NCBI RefSeq assembly: GCF_000296815.2
Contig: NZ_CAIT01000009.1
Coordinates: 1,426,001-1,490,000, forward strand
Length of the DNA stretch: 64,000 nt
Source: Fibrisoma limi BUZ 3
Lineage (GTDB): Bacteria; Bacteroidota; Bacteroidia; Cytophagales; Spirosomataceae
Reading direction: 5' to 3'
Shown here in pieces: positions 1-7,927 of this stretch (positions are counted from its first letter, which is position 1; the number at the start of each line of letters is the position of its first letter). A model generated the notes under the pieces. The model saw only the letters and a program-made list of their open reading frames with translations. It made no database searches and had not been told where the DNA came from. The translations under genes and the position numbers were made by a program.

Positions 1-561
1 CTAAATAAAGCAGCCAAAAGTCTCGACGGGCTGGATGCGCTGGTAAAGGACCTCGTAGCCCTTTCGCAACTCGAAACCGGTGAGGTAAAAATGAACTTCG
101 AGCGGGTCGATATTCGCGGCATTACGGAGGACATTTATGAGCAATTGGAAAAAATTGCGCACAGTAAGCATGCCACACTGCGAATTAAGGCCGACCGCCC
201 CGGGCCAATCTGGGTGAAAGCGGATGCCCAGCGCATTGCTCAGGTCATGACAAACCTGATTGAGAACGCCATCAAGTACGGTAATGAAAACGGCCGGGTC
301 CTGGTTACGTTTGAAGAAGATCGTAAACACTGGTCGATATCCGTACGTGACGACGGGCCAGGCATCCCACCTGAGCACCTGAGCCGTATTTTTGAGCGCT
401 TTTACCGGGTCGAAAAGAGCCGCTCCAAAGACCGGGGCGGCACTGGACTTGGCTTAGCTATTGTGAAGCACATTTTGAACGCCCACAAATCGAAAGTAAC
501 GGTAATGAGCAAACTGGAAAAAGGCACTACGTTCCGGTTCAAACTCGACCGAATTGATTAG
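1..561 (+). CDS. Sensor histidine kinase, C-terminal part (5' end outside window)
   Basis: The frame is open from base 1, so the N-terminus lies upstream of the window; 186 residues are visible. They begin in the second helix of the dimerisation domain (LVALSQLETGE), and the phosphoacceptor H box is off the edge. A HATPase_c domain follows, with an N box (NLIENAIKYG), a G1 box (DDGPGIPPEH), an F box (IFERFYRVEKSRS) and a G2 box (GGTGLGLAIVKHI). This is the PhoR-like type of membrane-linked kinase, which autophosphorylates and passes phosphate to a response regulator. The regulator is presumably upstream; none is encoded immediately downstream. The ATP-binding domain looks intact. The stimulus cannot be inferred. 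Confidence 0.93.
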   Translation, partial: LNKAAKSLDGLDALVKDLVALSQLETGEVKMNFERVDIRGITEDIYEQLEKIAHSKHATLRIKADRPGPIWVKADAQRIAQVMTNLIENAIKYGNENGRVLVTFEEDRKHWSISVRDDGPGIPPEHLSRIFERFYRVEKSRSKDRGGTGLGLAIVKHILNAHKSKVTVMSKLEKGTTFRFKLDRID

Positions 562-583
562 CTAGCCGAACCGCTTAGTTGAT

Positions 584-1363
584 TCACTCATTCAGTTGCA
601 ATAGTGTAAAAAGACTGTACAACGATAACGTATCGCTAGCCTGGAGCTTTTGCAAGATTCGTCGTCGATGCGTATCAATCGTATGTTTGCTCACAAACAG
701 TTGCTCTCCAATTTCAGCGCTATTCAATCCTTGTATTAGATAATTAACTATCTCTTTTTCTCGCTCCGACAAAGCCTGAAGTTTCGTGATACGTTGTTGA
801 CTTATTTGAACCAGCCTTTCTTTACCTTTTGTGCCATACGTACGGGCATAATGTGTATGTGCCGGCAGTTGATTGGTGATATCGGTTAACAGAACTAATT
901 TGGTTAGCAGGTTCCCTTCAGAATCAAATTCGATTGGTTGTGTATGTTCTTTGTAAAGCCGATAATAGCCTGCTTTGTGCATAACACGGTACGTGCAAAG
1001 GCTTTTTACGTTGAATTTGTCATCTACCGTATTACATTCTTCCAAGTGGGCCTTTAATTGACTATCAGTATAATTAAAAATCAGCTTGTCTTCTGGATGT
1101 ATTTTTTTTGCAAATGAACTGTATCCTTCGTCAAAAACATCATTCAACATCCAGCCACACCAGTTTACAGGATTAGCACCTAAATATCGAATACGACTAC
1201 GCGGTATATCTGCGACTATAGGTATTACATTGGCAGCCTGGAATATGTGCTCAAGAAGTGGATTAGATTCAATGTGAGGATTTAAGTAAAGCTTATTTAT
1301 AGATAAATGAGCTTTGTCCCATTGCCGATGAGTGTAATCATCAGCTATGTTATTATTCAACAT
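584..1363 (-). CDS. LuxR-family transcriptional regulator with PAS-like N-terminal half
   Basis: This 259-residue protein has a clear LuxR/GerE helix-turn-helix at its C-terminus (LSEREKEIVNYLIQGLNSAEIG, then a recognition helix around KHTIDTHRRRILQKL). The N-terminal ~170 residues have no receiver-type phosphorylation site. The stretch around TYRVMHKAGYYRLYKEHTQP and LVLLTDITNQ resembles a PAS domain with its PAC motif, so it may bind a small ligand. It would act as a cytoplasmic DNA-binding regulator. It points away from a 555-bp spacer toward the convergent kinase gene. Its base composition is visibly more AT-rich than most of the window. The target is unknown; the lipoprotein gene across the spacer is the nearest candidate. 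Confidence 0.85.
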   Translation of the reverse strand: MLNNNIADDYTHRQWDKAHLSINKLYLNPHIESNPLLEHIFQAANVIPIVADIPRSRIRYLGANPVNWCGWMLNDVFDEGYSSFAKKIHPEDKLIFNYTDSQLKAHLEECNTVDDKFNVKSLCTYRVMHKAGYYRLYKEHTQPIEFDSEGNLLTKLVLLTDITNQLPAHTHYARTYGTKGKERLVQISQQRITKLQALSEREKEIVNYLIQGLNSAEIGEQLFVSKHTIDTHRRRILQKLQASDTLSLYSLFTLLQLNE

Positions 1364-1918
1364 AAAAGATCTTGTTAGTGTGGAACGTATTAAATATACA
1401 GAAAGATTTTATCGTCAGATACTTTACATTCTAAAAGTTTTTTCAACAATGTTGCTTTAAACTGACATTAGACAACTAAAAATTTACCTTACCTCTATTA
1501 TTATAATGCCAAAAAATTTTGCCATAATCCAATACCTTTAAATAATATACGCATTTTTAGCTAAGTATTTTTGCTCTACAAATCTCGCCCTTTTAACATA
1601 TAGCACTCTGTATATCAATCACTTACTTAATATATTACCATAAAAAGTATTACATTAAAAAAGCATTAAAATACCAATCTGAGAGTATTTCCAGGAGCAG
1701 TCCCTTCCGGTAGTTTTGCCGTGATTTATGCTCAAGCCCCACATCAATGCGTAGATAAATCTTCCACAAGTCATGGCTACATTTTTTTTGACCCTAGCTT
1801 CTTCTAACCTGAGGTATACGTAGAATTCGATTCTACGGCAATTACCCATTCATGAGTTGTTACCGCAAATCGACGAGTACGCTTTTCAATTTAATAAATC
1901 TATTAAACAAAATTTCCC
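1364..1918. other. AT-rich intergenic region without a credible gene
   Basis: These 555 bases separate the divergently oriented LuxR-type regulator and lipoprotein genes. They are strongly AT-rich, with many A and T runs. The only frame longer than 60 codons is a minus-strand one at 1655-1849 with no recognisable domain. A TAGTTTTG sequence at 1711-1718 fits the Bacteroidota -7 consensus on the plus strand. It has no TTG at the expected upstream distance and lies about 200 bases before the next ATG. The region probably holds the control elements of both flanking genes, but I cannot place them. Confidence 0.6.
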
Positions 1919-2665
1919 ATGAAAAAAAGTTTAACATTGCTTACGGCTGCTACTATGCTTGCCTTTGTCTCATCATGCACTAAAGAAGGAGCTATTCAGC
2001 CTCAACAAGACGTATCCAGTGATGCTGGGGCCAGAACCTCTGCTACTGGTGTAGTAGTAAAAGAAGATGTTCCAATCACCCTGCCTACAGGGTTTTACCA
2101 AAACATCACTGATGCATTTACAGATGTTGTATTCGAAAATGGCAGAATTTATTTCTACCTGCAGAAACAAGACGGTACAGAACTAAGCTACAACTTAGGC
2201 AGAAGCAATGGGGCTGGCGACAATCCATCTACTGTAACAGATGCCTTCTCTTATAAAGGCGTAGCTTATGCGTATGGAAAGCATTACAGCAAAGGAAATG
2301 TAGTATACACCCCACGATTTAATGATGGTTCTGTAAAGCTGGTAAACATGCTTCAGACCCAATCTGGCGCTGAGATAGTAGATGGTATTGCCACCATTGG
2401 AGACTTAAGAGCCAGACAAAATACGTCAGCCCCCCTTAGAAGAGTATACATTGAACAATTCAACGGTACATCCTGGGTTAATATTGGCAGAACCAATGGT
2501 AATACCGATGATGGTGTATTGAAAGAATTTTTCGTAGTGAATGGTGTGCCTTTTGCTGTATTACAGCGTAGAGAAACCCAGTTCATTGTTATCACTCCAC
2601 GTGGTAATGGTGGTAGTGTAAAACTGGTTGATATTGTAGACAATGATTTTCAAATCATTGAGTAA
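1919..2665 (+). CDS. Unrecognised lipoprotein with two internal repeats
   Basis: The 248-residue product begins with a lipoprotein signal peptide: a Lys-rich start, a hydrophobic core and the lipobox SSC at about Cys20, followed by TKEG. After a disordered stretch come two homologous units, at about residues 70-140 and 170-245. Each unit starts with a VY/IYF strand, has a GRSNG or GRTNG turn near its middle, and ends in a nearly identical tail (DGSVKLVNML and GGSVKLVDIV). The pattern suggests a small all-beta extracytoplasmic protein, possibly propeller-like or surface-exposed. I do not recognise the family. Codon use is more AT-rich than the neighbours, as in the LuxR-type gene across the spacer. 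Confidence 0.75.
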   Translation: MKKSLTLLTAATMLAFVSSCTKEGAIQPQQDVSSDAGARTSATGVVVKEDVPITLPTGFYQNITDAFTDVVFENGRIYFYLQKQDGTELSYNLGRSNGAGDNPSTVTDAFSYKGVAYAYGKHYSKGNVVYTPRFNDGSVKLVNMLQTQSGAEIVDGIATIGDLRARQNTSAPLRRVYIEQFNGTSWVNIGRTNGNTDDGVLKEFFVVNGVPFAVLQRRETQFIVITPRGNGGSVKLVDIVDNDFQIIE

Positions 2666-2675
2666 TTGACAATAC

Positions 2676-2723
2676 ACAAATGGAAACGGGGCGCTTTTGC
2701 AAAAGCGCCCCGTTTCCATTTGT
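2676..2723. terminator. 48-bp perfect palindrome, likely bidirectional terminator
   Basis: Bases 2676-2699 and 2700-2723 are exact reverse complements with no spacer. The core is GGGGCGCTTTTG/CAAAAGCGCCCC. The element lies in the 66-bp gap between two convergent genes, the place for a shared terminator. On RNA from either strand it would fold into a stem of over 20 bp. It lacks a long downstream U tract on either strand. Confidence 0.75.
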
Positions 2724-2731
2724 AGCGATAA

Positions 2732-3991
2732 TCAGATCAGCCGTTTTAACGCGAAATGCGTAATGAAAATCTTGCCGTCCCGCCGGACCAGCATGGCGAC
2801 TTCTTTGCCCTCGCCTTTTTGCAGTAATTTGTAGATGTCACTTATGGTCAGTTCGCTGGTGGAGGTGTTATTGACAAACAGCAGTTCGTCTCCTTCTTTC
2901 AGCCCGGCCAGGTCGGCGGGGGAATTGTCGATGATCTTCTCAATGTAATAGTTCCGGAAGCGATCGCCACGAGCACGAAGTTCCAGCCCACTCATATCGT
3001 GCTCAAAGCTCTCGCGCAGGAGCCGCTTTACCGGTTTTAGTACTACGTACTGATCGTTGTAATTAAACGTTACACGGAACCGACGTAATAACTCACAACC
3101 TACATTACCCTGCCGCTCGGGGGCGTTTACCAGCTTCATCCCGAACGAGGTACTATCCGGAAACGAAGCCAGAATATTATCCAGCTCATACCGCCCGAAG
3201 CGGACTTTCTGGATACGTCCCAGGCTACCATTGATCACTCCGTTCAGGCCACGGCCCAACTGCGCACGAACCACTTTCTCGGGCAAGGGTAATGACGCCG
3301 GATTACGCGACCGGTCGAGCAGCAGTGCATGACCGGCTCCCGTATCGAGCACAACCCGTAATGGCAGTGATTTCTCGCCGTCGAAAATGGAAATAGCGTC
3401 GGTATAGGCCTTCGTGTCCTGAATAGTGATGGGATACCGGTCGCCTTTACGTTTGCGATACTTGTACTTTTTCGGCTGCATCAACGTCAGTTCACGGTGC
3501 TGGAAATCGATTGTCACGACGAAATTGGAGAAAATCTCGTACCCGAAGATACCGTGTACCGGTACGCCCACATACTCCGAAAGCTTCAGAATATCTTCGT
3601 CCAGAATGACGATGTTGTGGTGGGAAGCCCGTAGTCCGCCGACGCTCAGCCGATTATCAATCGCCACGGACGCAGTCAGGTTGCCGCCTTCGCCGGCTCC
3701 GGTCAGTTTAACTTTCCGCGCAGTTTTCAGCGACTGCTTCTTAAAGGCAGCCGGATCGGTAATGATCGTACTGCTGACACCGGTATCCAGAATAAACTGC
3801 AGCGTGTCGGAGTCATTGACTCTAACCGGAACAATGATCAGATTGGAGTGAAGCTGAAACGGAATACGGGTCCAGGTGCGGTTGTTGGCGATAAAGAAGC
3901 CGTACCGATCCTTGTCTGGCGTAGCCTGGTCGTCTGCACGAACTGCCACGCAAGCACACATTAGCCCGATCAGCACAAGAAGCGTTTTCAT
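2732..3991 (-). CDS. Two-lobed retropepsin-like aspartyl protease with PDZ domain
   Basis: This 419-residue protein carries a signal peptide (MKTLLVLIGLMCACVAVRA) and then two copies of the aspartyl-protease active-site motif: DTGVSS near residue 69 and DTGAGH near residue 215. A PDZ domain follows at about residues 330-405 (NSPADLAGLKEGDELLFVN). One chain thus carries both halves of the catalytic pair, which single-lobe retropepsins supply by dimerisation. It probably works in the periplasm or at the envelope, with PDZ choosing C-terminal or exposed peptides. Related aspartyl-protease-plus-PDZ proteins are common in Bacteroidota. Its substrate is unknown. It is monocistronic and convergent with the repeat lipoprotein. 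Confidence 0.85.
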   Translation of the reverse strand: MKTLLVLIGLMCACVAVRADDQATPDKDRYGFFIANNRTWTRIPFQLHSNLIIVPVRVNDSDTLQFILDTGVSSTIITDPAAFKKQSLKTARKVKLTGAGEGGNLTASVAIDNRLSVGGLRASHHNIVILDEDILKLSEYVGVPVHGIFGYEIFSNFVVTIDFQHRELTLMQPKKYKYRKRKGDRYPITIQDTKAYTDAISIFDGEKSLPLRVVLDTGAGHALLLDRSRNPASLPLPEKVVRAQLGRGLNGVINGSLGRIQKVRFGRYELDNILASFPDSTSFGMKLVNAPERQGNVGCELLRRFRVTFNYNDQYVVLKPVKRLLRESFEHDMSGLELRARGDRFRNYYIEKIIDNSPADLAGLKEGDELLFVNNTSTSELTISDIYKLLQKGEGKEVAMLVRRDGKIFITHFALKRLI

Positions 3992-4040
3992 GTAGAGCTC
4001 TTTATAGCATTGAAATTACTAATTTTTTACCTGAAAAACA

Positions 4041-4048
4041 CAAAATTA
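4041..4048 (-). promoter_or_regulatory. Candidate Bacteroidota -7 box for the aspartyl protease gene
   Basis: Read on the minus strand this is TAATTTTG, a full match to TAnnTTTG, about 50 bases before the ATG at 3991. No clear TTG is present at the -33 distance, so the call rests on the -7 box alone. Confidence 0.35.
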
Positions 4049-4227
4049 TTAGTAATGGTTTTTGTAATCCACTGCTGGTTTAATTCTGTTCAGAAGTTGC
4101 CGGGCGAAATAAAAGTAAGCAGTCTCGGCTAGTTCTCTGAAAAGCCCTATTTTCGCCCGCGATTGATAAACAAACCAGCCAGCCGATTGATTCGGTTAAC
4201 TGGTTATGAACATGTTAATTCATAATT

Positions 4228-4992
4228 ATGCGTAAAAAAATCGTTGCCGGAAACTGGAAAATGAATAAGAACCTCGACGAAGCCAAGGCGCTGGTTTCTG
4301 AGGTTGTCAACATGGTAAGAGATGAAATTACCGGGGAGGTTGACGTAGTGCTTTGCCCTCCTGCTGTGTATCTTACTACGTTGCGGCAATACATCCCAAC
4401 CGAGGTTCGCATGGCGCTTGGCGCTCAGAACTGCCACGAAAAAGAATCCGGTGCCTACACCGGTGAGGTTTCGGCATTAATGCTCAAGTCTATTGGCGTT
4501 CAATACGTTATCCTGGGGCATAGCGAACGACGGCAGCATTTTGGCGAAACGAACGCCCAACTGGCCGAAAAGGTGAATCGTGTTCTGGAGTATTTCATGT
4601 ACCCTATTTTCTGCTGTGGCGAATCCCTCGATCAGCGGGAAAACGGCGATTACGTCGGGTTTGTGAAATCGCAGCTCACCGAGAGCTTGTTTCACCTTTC
4701 GCCCGAGCAGTTTTCGAAAGTGGTAATCGCCTACGAACCAATCTGGGCGATCGGTACGGGGTTAACGGCTTCGGCCGGCCAGGCGCAGGACATGCACTTC
4801 GAACTACGGCAGCACATTGCGTCGAAATATGGCGATGAAATTGCCCAGGACACCACTATTCTCTACGGTGGTAGCGCCAATGAGAAAAACGCAGCCGACC
4901 TGTTTGCTCAACCCGACGTAGATGGTGGCCTTATTGGTGGGGCGTCGCTGAAGTCGCGGGAATTTACCAACATCGTTAAGGCACGGCAGTAA
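4228..4992 (+). CDS. tpiA: Triosephosphate isomerase
   Basis: The 254-residue protein interconverts dihydroxyacetone phosphate and glyceraldehyde 3-phosphate in the cytoplasm. All catalytic elements are visible: Asn9 and Lys11 in GNWKMN, the electrophile His98 in LGHSERR, the general base Glu170 in AYEPIWAIGTG, and the phosphate-binding YGGSAN and GGLIGGASL loops near the C-terminus. Its length is normal for a bacterial TIM. The ATG at 4228 gives the canonical MRKKIVAGNWK start. It stands alone on the plus strand and is followed by a strong hairpin. Confidence 0.98.
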   Translation: MRKKIVAGNWKMNKNLDEAKALVSEVVNMVRDEITGEVDVVLCPPAVYLTTLRQYIPTEVRMALGAQNCHEKESGAYTGEVSALMLKSIGVQYVILGHSERRQHFGETNAQLAEKVNRVLEYFMYPIFCCGESLDQRENGDYVGFVKSQLTESLFHLSPEQFSKVVIAYEPIWAIGTGLTASAGQAQDMHFELRQHIASKYGDEIAQDTTILYGGSANEKNAADLFAQPDVDGGLIGGASLKSREFTNIVKARQ

Positions 4993-5015
4993 TCTCGCTA
5001 CGTTAAATAACCGAA

Positions 5016-5059
5016 TTGTTGAATGATTGAATTAGTAGCTTAATTCAATCATTCAACAA
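5016..5059. terminator. 19-bp hairpin after tpiA
   Basis: The arms 5016-5034 and 5041-5059 are perfect reverse complements around a 6-base loop (GTAGCT). They are built from the words TTGAATGATTGAAT and their complement. The element lies between tpiA and the cupin gene. The stem is AT-rich and has no U tract, so it could be a terminator or a dispersed hairpin repeat. Confidence 0.55.
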
Positions 5060-5092
5060 GCGCACCGGTCCCTCACTTAAAACTAAACCGTT

Positions 5093-5602
5093 ATGAACGC
5101 TGCGTACTGGGTTAATGCGTTTGGGATGCAGCCGCATCCGGAGGGTGGTTATTATGCCGAAACCTATCGATCATCTGAGATGATCCCGCAGGCCGGGCTT
5201 CCTGATCGATTCTCGGGCAGCCGTAGCTTTAGTACAGCCATTTATTTTCTCCTGGAAAACCATCACATATCGGCTTTACACCGCATCCAGTCCGATGAAG
5301 TCTGGCACTTTTACGCCGGTGGACCGTTAGACGTATTCGTCATTGAGCCCTCAACGCACGAGCTAACCGTTATTCGACTGGGTAATAATCCTGATAAAGG
5401 AGAAGTATTTCAGGCTGTTGTACCGGCCGGGTGCTGGTTCGGTTCGAAACCGGCACTGGAAACCGAATACTCACTGGTTGGCTGCACGGTTGCCCCGGGT
5501 TTCGACTTTGCTGATTTTGACATGGCTATGCAGGAAGACATGCTACAGCAATTTCCGCAGCATCAGGCGGTGATTAAGATGCTGTCTGACCCGTTCATTT
5601 AA
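5093..5602 (+). CDS. DUF985 (Cupin_5) family protein
   Basis: This 169-residue protein matches the DUF985/Cupin_5 family, related to yeast YML079w. It has the characteristic opening MQPHPEGGYYAETYRS, then TAIYFLLENHHISALHRIQSDEVW, with the cupin-like metal/ligand residues His, Arg and Glu, and later VPAGCWFGSKP. Members fold as a single double-stranded beta barrel. Their biochemical role is not established, and a sugar or nucleotide ligand has only been suggested. Its 3' end overlaps the convergent gene on the other strand by 8 bases. Nothing in the context points to a specific pathway. Confidence 0.88.
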   Translation: MNAAYWVNAFGMQPHPEGGYYAETYRSSEMIPQAGLPDRFSGSRSFSTAIYFLLENHHISALHRIQSDEVWHFYAGGPLDVFVIEPSTHELTVIRLGNNPDKGEVFQAVVPAGCWFGSKPALETEYSLVGCTVAPGFDFADFDMAMQEDMLQQFPQHQAVIKMLSDPFI

Positions 5603-6644
5603 AGCTTACATTCCCGTAACTGGCCACCACCCGAACCTTAGCGCCGTTTCCACTGCCAACTTTACCAGAATACTGCTTGGTAAAACGGGGCCCCGGCCGA
5701 TTGCCGTTCTCGCTCGGCTGGTTATCGAGCGTAATCTGATTGTTGCTCGGATAATTAAACCCACCGTGGGTGACAATTATGTCGAAATTGCAGTTAGTTC
5801 CTTCCGCCAGGGGCAACACTACGCTCGAATAGGAAGCCTGAATATCAAGGTCATCGACCGTTTTAGGCAATTGCTCAATCCGGAACCCTTTGGAAAAACT
5901 CATCTTTATCCGGCCCGACTGCTTTAGCGTACCTATAGCTGTTTCAGAGTAGCTGACGTTGGCGTTTAACTTATTTGCCTCACCGATCTTTAGCTTTCCG
6001 AACTTGTTATTCAATTTGATCGCATTGGCCGACGTAACGTCCAGGCTGCCGAACGACATATCCAGGTCGCCATTCTGCATTTCTTTGATAGAAGCCGTTC
6101 CGAATTCAACTTTAATATCCGTGTCCGGATTGCTCAGTTCAGAGGCATAGAAATTCCCAAATTTTGACTCAACCTTCAAAGGAGCACGGAACATCGGTAT
6201 ATTCGTGTTGCCGAACTTGTTCTTTACAGTCAGTGGGTTCTGACGCGGCATTGAGATTACGTAATCAATACGAACATTACTTTTCTTCTCCGCATCCTTT
6301 TCTTCCCTGGTCCAGTTGTCGTTGCGCTTCTGAATATTGGTCCGAAGCACAATCTGATCACCGGCCCGCTTTTCGTCGATCGTTACGGTACTTAAATACT
6401 CAGCGACTTTATCTTCTGTATTGGCGTTGGCCGTAATGGTAATCTGCACCTTGATCTCGTTACGGTTCCAAAGCTCAACGCTCACCTGGCCAAACTGATT
6501 ATCAACCACCAGATGGTCTTTATCCGACACATCGTATAGCTTAATAATCGTCTTTCGTCGTTCAATCGCGCCCGTTTCCTCCCCAGTACCAGCTAACAGC
6601 GTCAGTGGCAGGAGGCAAAGAATAAGGCTATACCACGTTTTCAT
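5595..6644 (-). CDS. Secreted DUF4097-like beta-repeat protein of an ECF sigma operon
   Basis: The 349-residue product has a signal peptide (MKTWYSLILCLLPLTLLAG) and then repeated beta-strand units with recurring N-K/Q-F-G turns (DNQFGQVSVE, KNKFGNTNI, ESKFGNFYA, NNKFGKLKI). This is the pattern of DUF4097/'putative adhesin' domains, which form long right-handed beta structures in the periplasm or on the surface. It is the last gene of a three-gene unit. Its start overlaps the 3' end of the membrane-protein gene by 17 bases, so translation is probably coupled. Its function is unknown. The context suggests an envelope component controlled by, or feeding into, the upstream sigma factor. Confidence 0.78.
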   Translation of the reverse strand: MKTWYSLILCLLPLTLLAGTGEETGAIERRKTIIKLYDVSDKDHLVVDNQFGQVSVELWNRNEIKVQITITANANTEDKVAEYLSTVTIDEKRAGDQIVLRTNIQKRNDNWTREEKDAEKKSNVRIDYVISMPRQNPLTVKNKFGNTNIPMFRAPLKVESKFGNFYASELSNPDTDIKVEFGTASIKEMQNGDLDMSFGSLDVTSANAIKLNNKFGKLKIGEANKLNANVSYSETAIGTLKQSGRIKMSFSKGFRIEQLPKTVDDLDIQASYSSVVLPLAEGTNCNFDIIVTHGGFNYPSNNQITLDNQPSENGNRPGPRFTKQYSGKVGSGNGAKVRVVASYGNVSFK

Positions 6645-7257
6645 TCGCTTTCTGATTTTGTTGTTTAATGCGCTGTATTACACGCAGTTGTTCGTTGAGA
6701 AGATTAATTTGAAGTTGTAAGTTCTGAATCATCGCCTGAATTAAGACTTCCTGATTCGGATTCTGAGGCAACTCAGCTTTTAAACCTTGGTAGCTATGCT
6801 CTAACCGATCGAGATCGGCCGAAAACTGTTCATATAACGCTGGGTTGCTCTCGGTCATTTGTTTTAACTCAGCGCGCTTGTTATCGATCAACTGGGTATA
6901 CTGCGCCACCTGCTGCGAGTAGGCCGAGCCAGCGGTTACCAGCTCAGGCTGCGTAGCCGGCCCCGGCTGGTAGTTCTTGTAAAGAAACATACCAGCCAGG
7001 AGCAGTACTGCCACGGAAGCCGCAACCCGCCAGTTCAGGTTGAACCATCCCCCCGCCCCACGGACTGCATTTCCATTTAACGGAAGCACTTTTCCGCCTA
7101 CTGTATGGTCGCCATTTTCATTGGTATCAGGATCTGCAAGACCTGGCCCACCAAGACCAGACTCGATTTTTGACCAAAGACCCATTGGCGGTTCAGCGTC
7201 GTCGAAGGCTTCGCGGTTATCGCGTACGAAGCGCTCAAGGTTATCTTTTTTCATCAT
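6628..7257 (-). CDS. Membrane-anchored protein next to an ECF sigma factor (possible anti-sigma)
   Basis: This 209-residue protein has a cytoplasmic N-terminus of about 85 residues (NLERFVRDNREAFDDAEPP, then LWSKIESGLGG). One transmembrane helix follows (WRVAASVAVLLLAGMFLYK), then a periplasmic part with a heptad-rich coiled coil after residue 120. It lies 8 bases downstream of an ECF sigma gene. That position and topology fit an anti-sigma factor, but no ZAS-type zinc motif (HxxxCxxC) is present. The start is ATG-ATG at 7257/7254. A similarly organised protein follows the other ECF sigma gene in this window (51505-52359). Confidence 0.7.
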   Translation of the reverse strand: MMKKDNLERFVRDNREAFDDAEPPMGLWSKIESGLGGPGLADPDTNENGDHTVGGKVLPLNGNAVRGAGGWFNLNWRVAASVAVLLLAGMFLYKNYQPGPATQPELVTAGSAYSQQVAQYTQLIDNKRAELKQMTESNPALYEQFSADLDRLEHSYQGLKAELPQNPNQEVLIQAMIQNLQLQINLLNEQLRVIQRIKQQNQKANENVV

Positions 7258-7265
7258 CTTGTCAG

Positions 7266-7841
7266 TTATGTCAGCATTTCCAACAATCGCTTTTTGGCTC
7301 GCAGATACTGCGTTCGCGAGGTCGTTTCGCTGATCTTTAAAATGTTGCCAATCTCCTCGTGGTCATACCCCTCGAATAGATACAGCGACAGCACTATACG
7401 GTACCCTTCGGGCAGTTGTTGCATGGCCCGTCGGACCCGTTCTACCTCTAGCTGAATACCCTCCTCATCGTAGGGCTCAGTGTCGGCGTAATCAGGACCA
7501 TCGTCTTCCCCAAACCGTCCCGAATCAAGATCGACCAGCTCAAGCCGTCGGCTTCGCAGGTGATTGATCGCCCGGTTAACAACGATCTGCTTCAACCATG
7601 CCCCGAACGTCGACTGCCCCCTGAACGACTGAATGTGGTTGAAAGCATCCAGAAACGCTTCCTGTAACACGTCTTCCGCTTCGGCCTCATGGTTTAGAAT
7701 ACGCAGGCAAACGTTGTACATCGCCTTGGCATACTGGCGATACAAGTCATACTGCGCCCGACGCTCGCCCGCTTGGCAGCGCTTGACCAAGTCAGCGTGT
7801 CGGTCTGGATACGTCGGTCCGACGGTTCGGTTCGGTTCCAA
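7266..7841 (-). CDS. ECF-type RNA polymerase sigma factor
   Basis: Sigma region 2 is clear (YDLYRQYAKAMYNVCLRIL, EDVLQEAFLDAF, FRGQSTFGAWLKQIVVNRAI). Region 4 is also clear (LPEGYRIVLSLYLFEGYDHEEI, then an HTH with SETTSRTQYLRAKKRL). The linker is acidic. Such factors direct RNA polymerase to a small envelope or stress regulon. The start is uncertain: the frame is open to 7922 but contains no early ATG. I chose the TTG at 7841, which gives about 191 residues. The TTG at 7922 lies inside a candidate -7 box and would add about 27 residues unlike a sigma domain. The gene leads the sigma / membrane protein / adhesin-like unit. Confidence 0.88.
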   Translation of the reverse strand: MEPNRTVGPTYPDRHADLVKRCQAGERRAQYDLYRQYAKAMYNVCLRILNHEAEAEDVLQEAFLDAFNHIQSFRGQSTFGAWLKQIVVNRAINHLRSRRLELVDLDSGRFGEDDGPDYADTEPYDEEGIQLEVERVRRAMQQLPEGYRIVLSLYLFEGYDHEEIGNILKISETTSRTQYLRAKKRLLEMLT

Positions 7842-7919
7842 AAGGTTCAGCGTATCGGGTGGTTTAGGTTGAACGTCAAAACAAAGACAAGCGGAAGATA
7901 AAAACGTTGCACGTGTCTT

Positions 7920-7927
7920 CAAAAATA
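7920..7927 (-). promoter_or_regulatory. Candidate -7 box for the ECF sigma operon
   Basis: On the minus strand this reads TATTTTTG, an exact TAnnTTTG. It would place the RNA start just upstream of 7910, which argues against translation starting at the TTG at 7922. I find no confident -33 TTG. Confidence 0.35.

Noticed and set aside
1655-1849. Minus-strand frame of 64 codons in the AT-rich spacer
   Set aside because: No domain, no signal peptide and an unusual composition. It is more likely chance in non-coding DNA.
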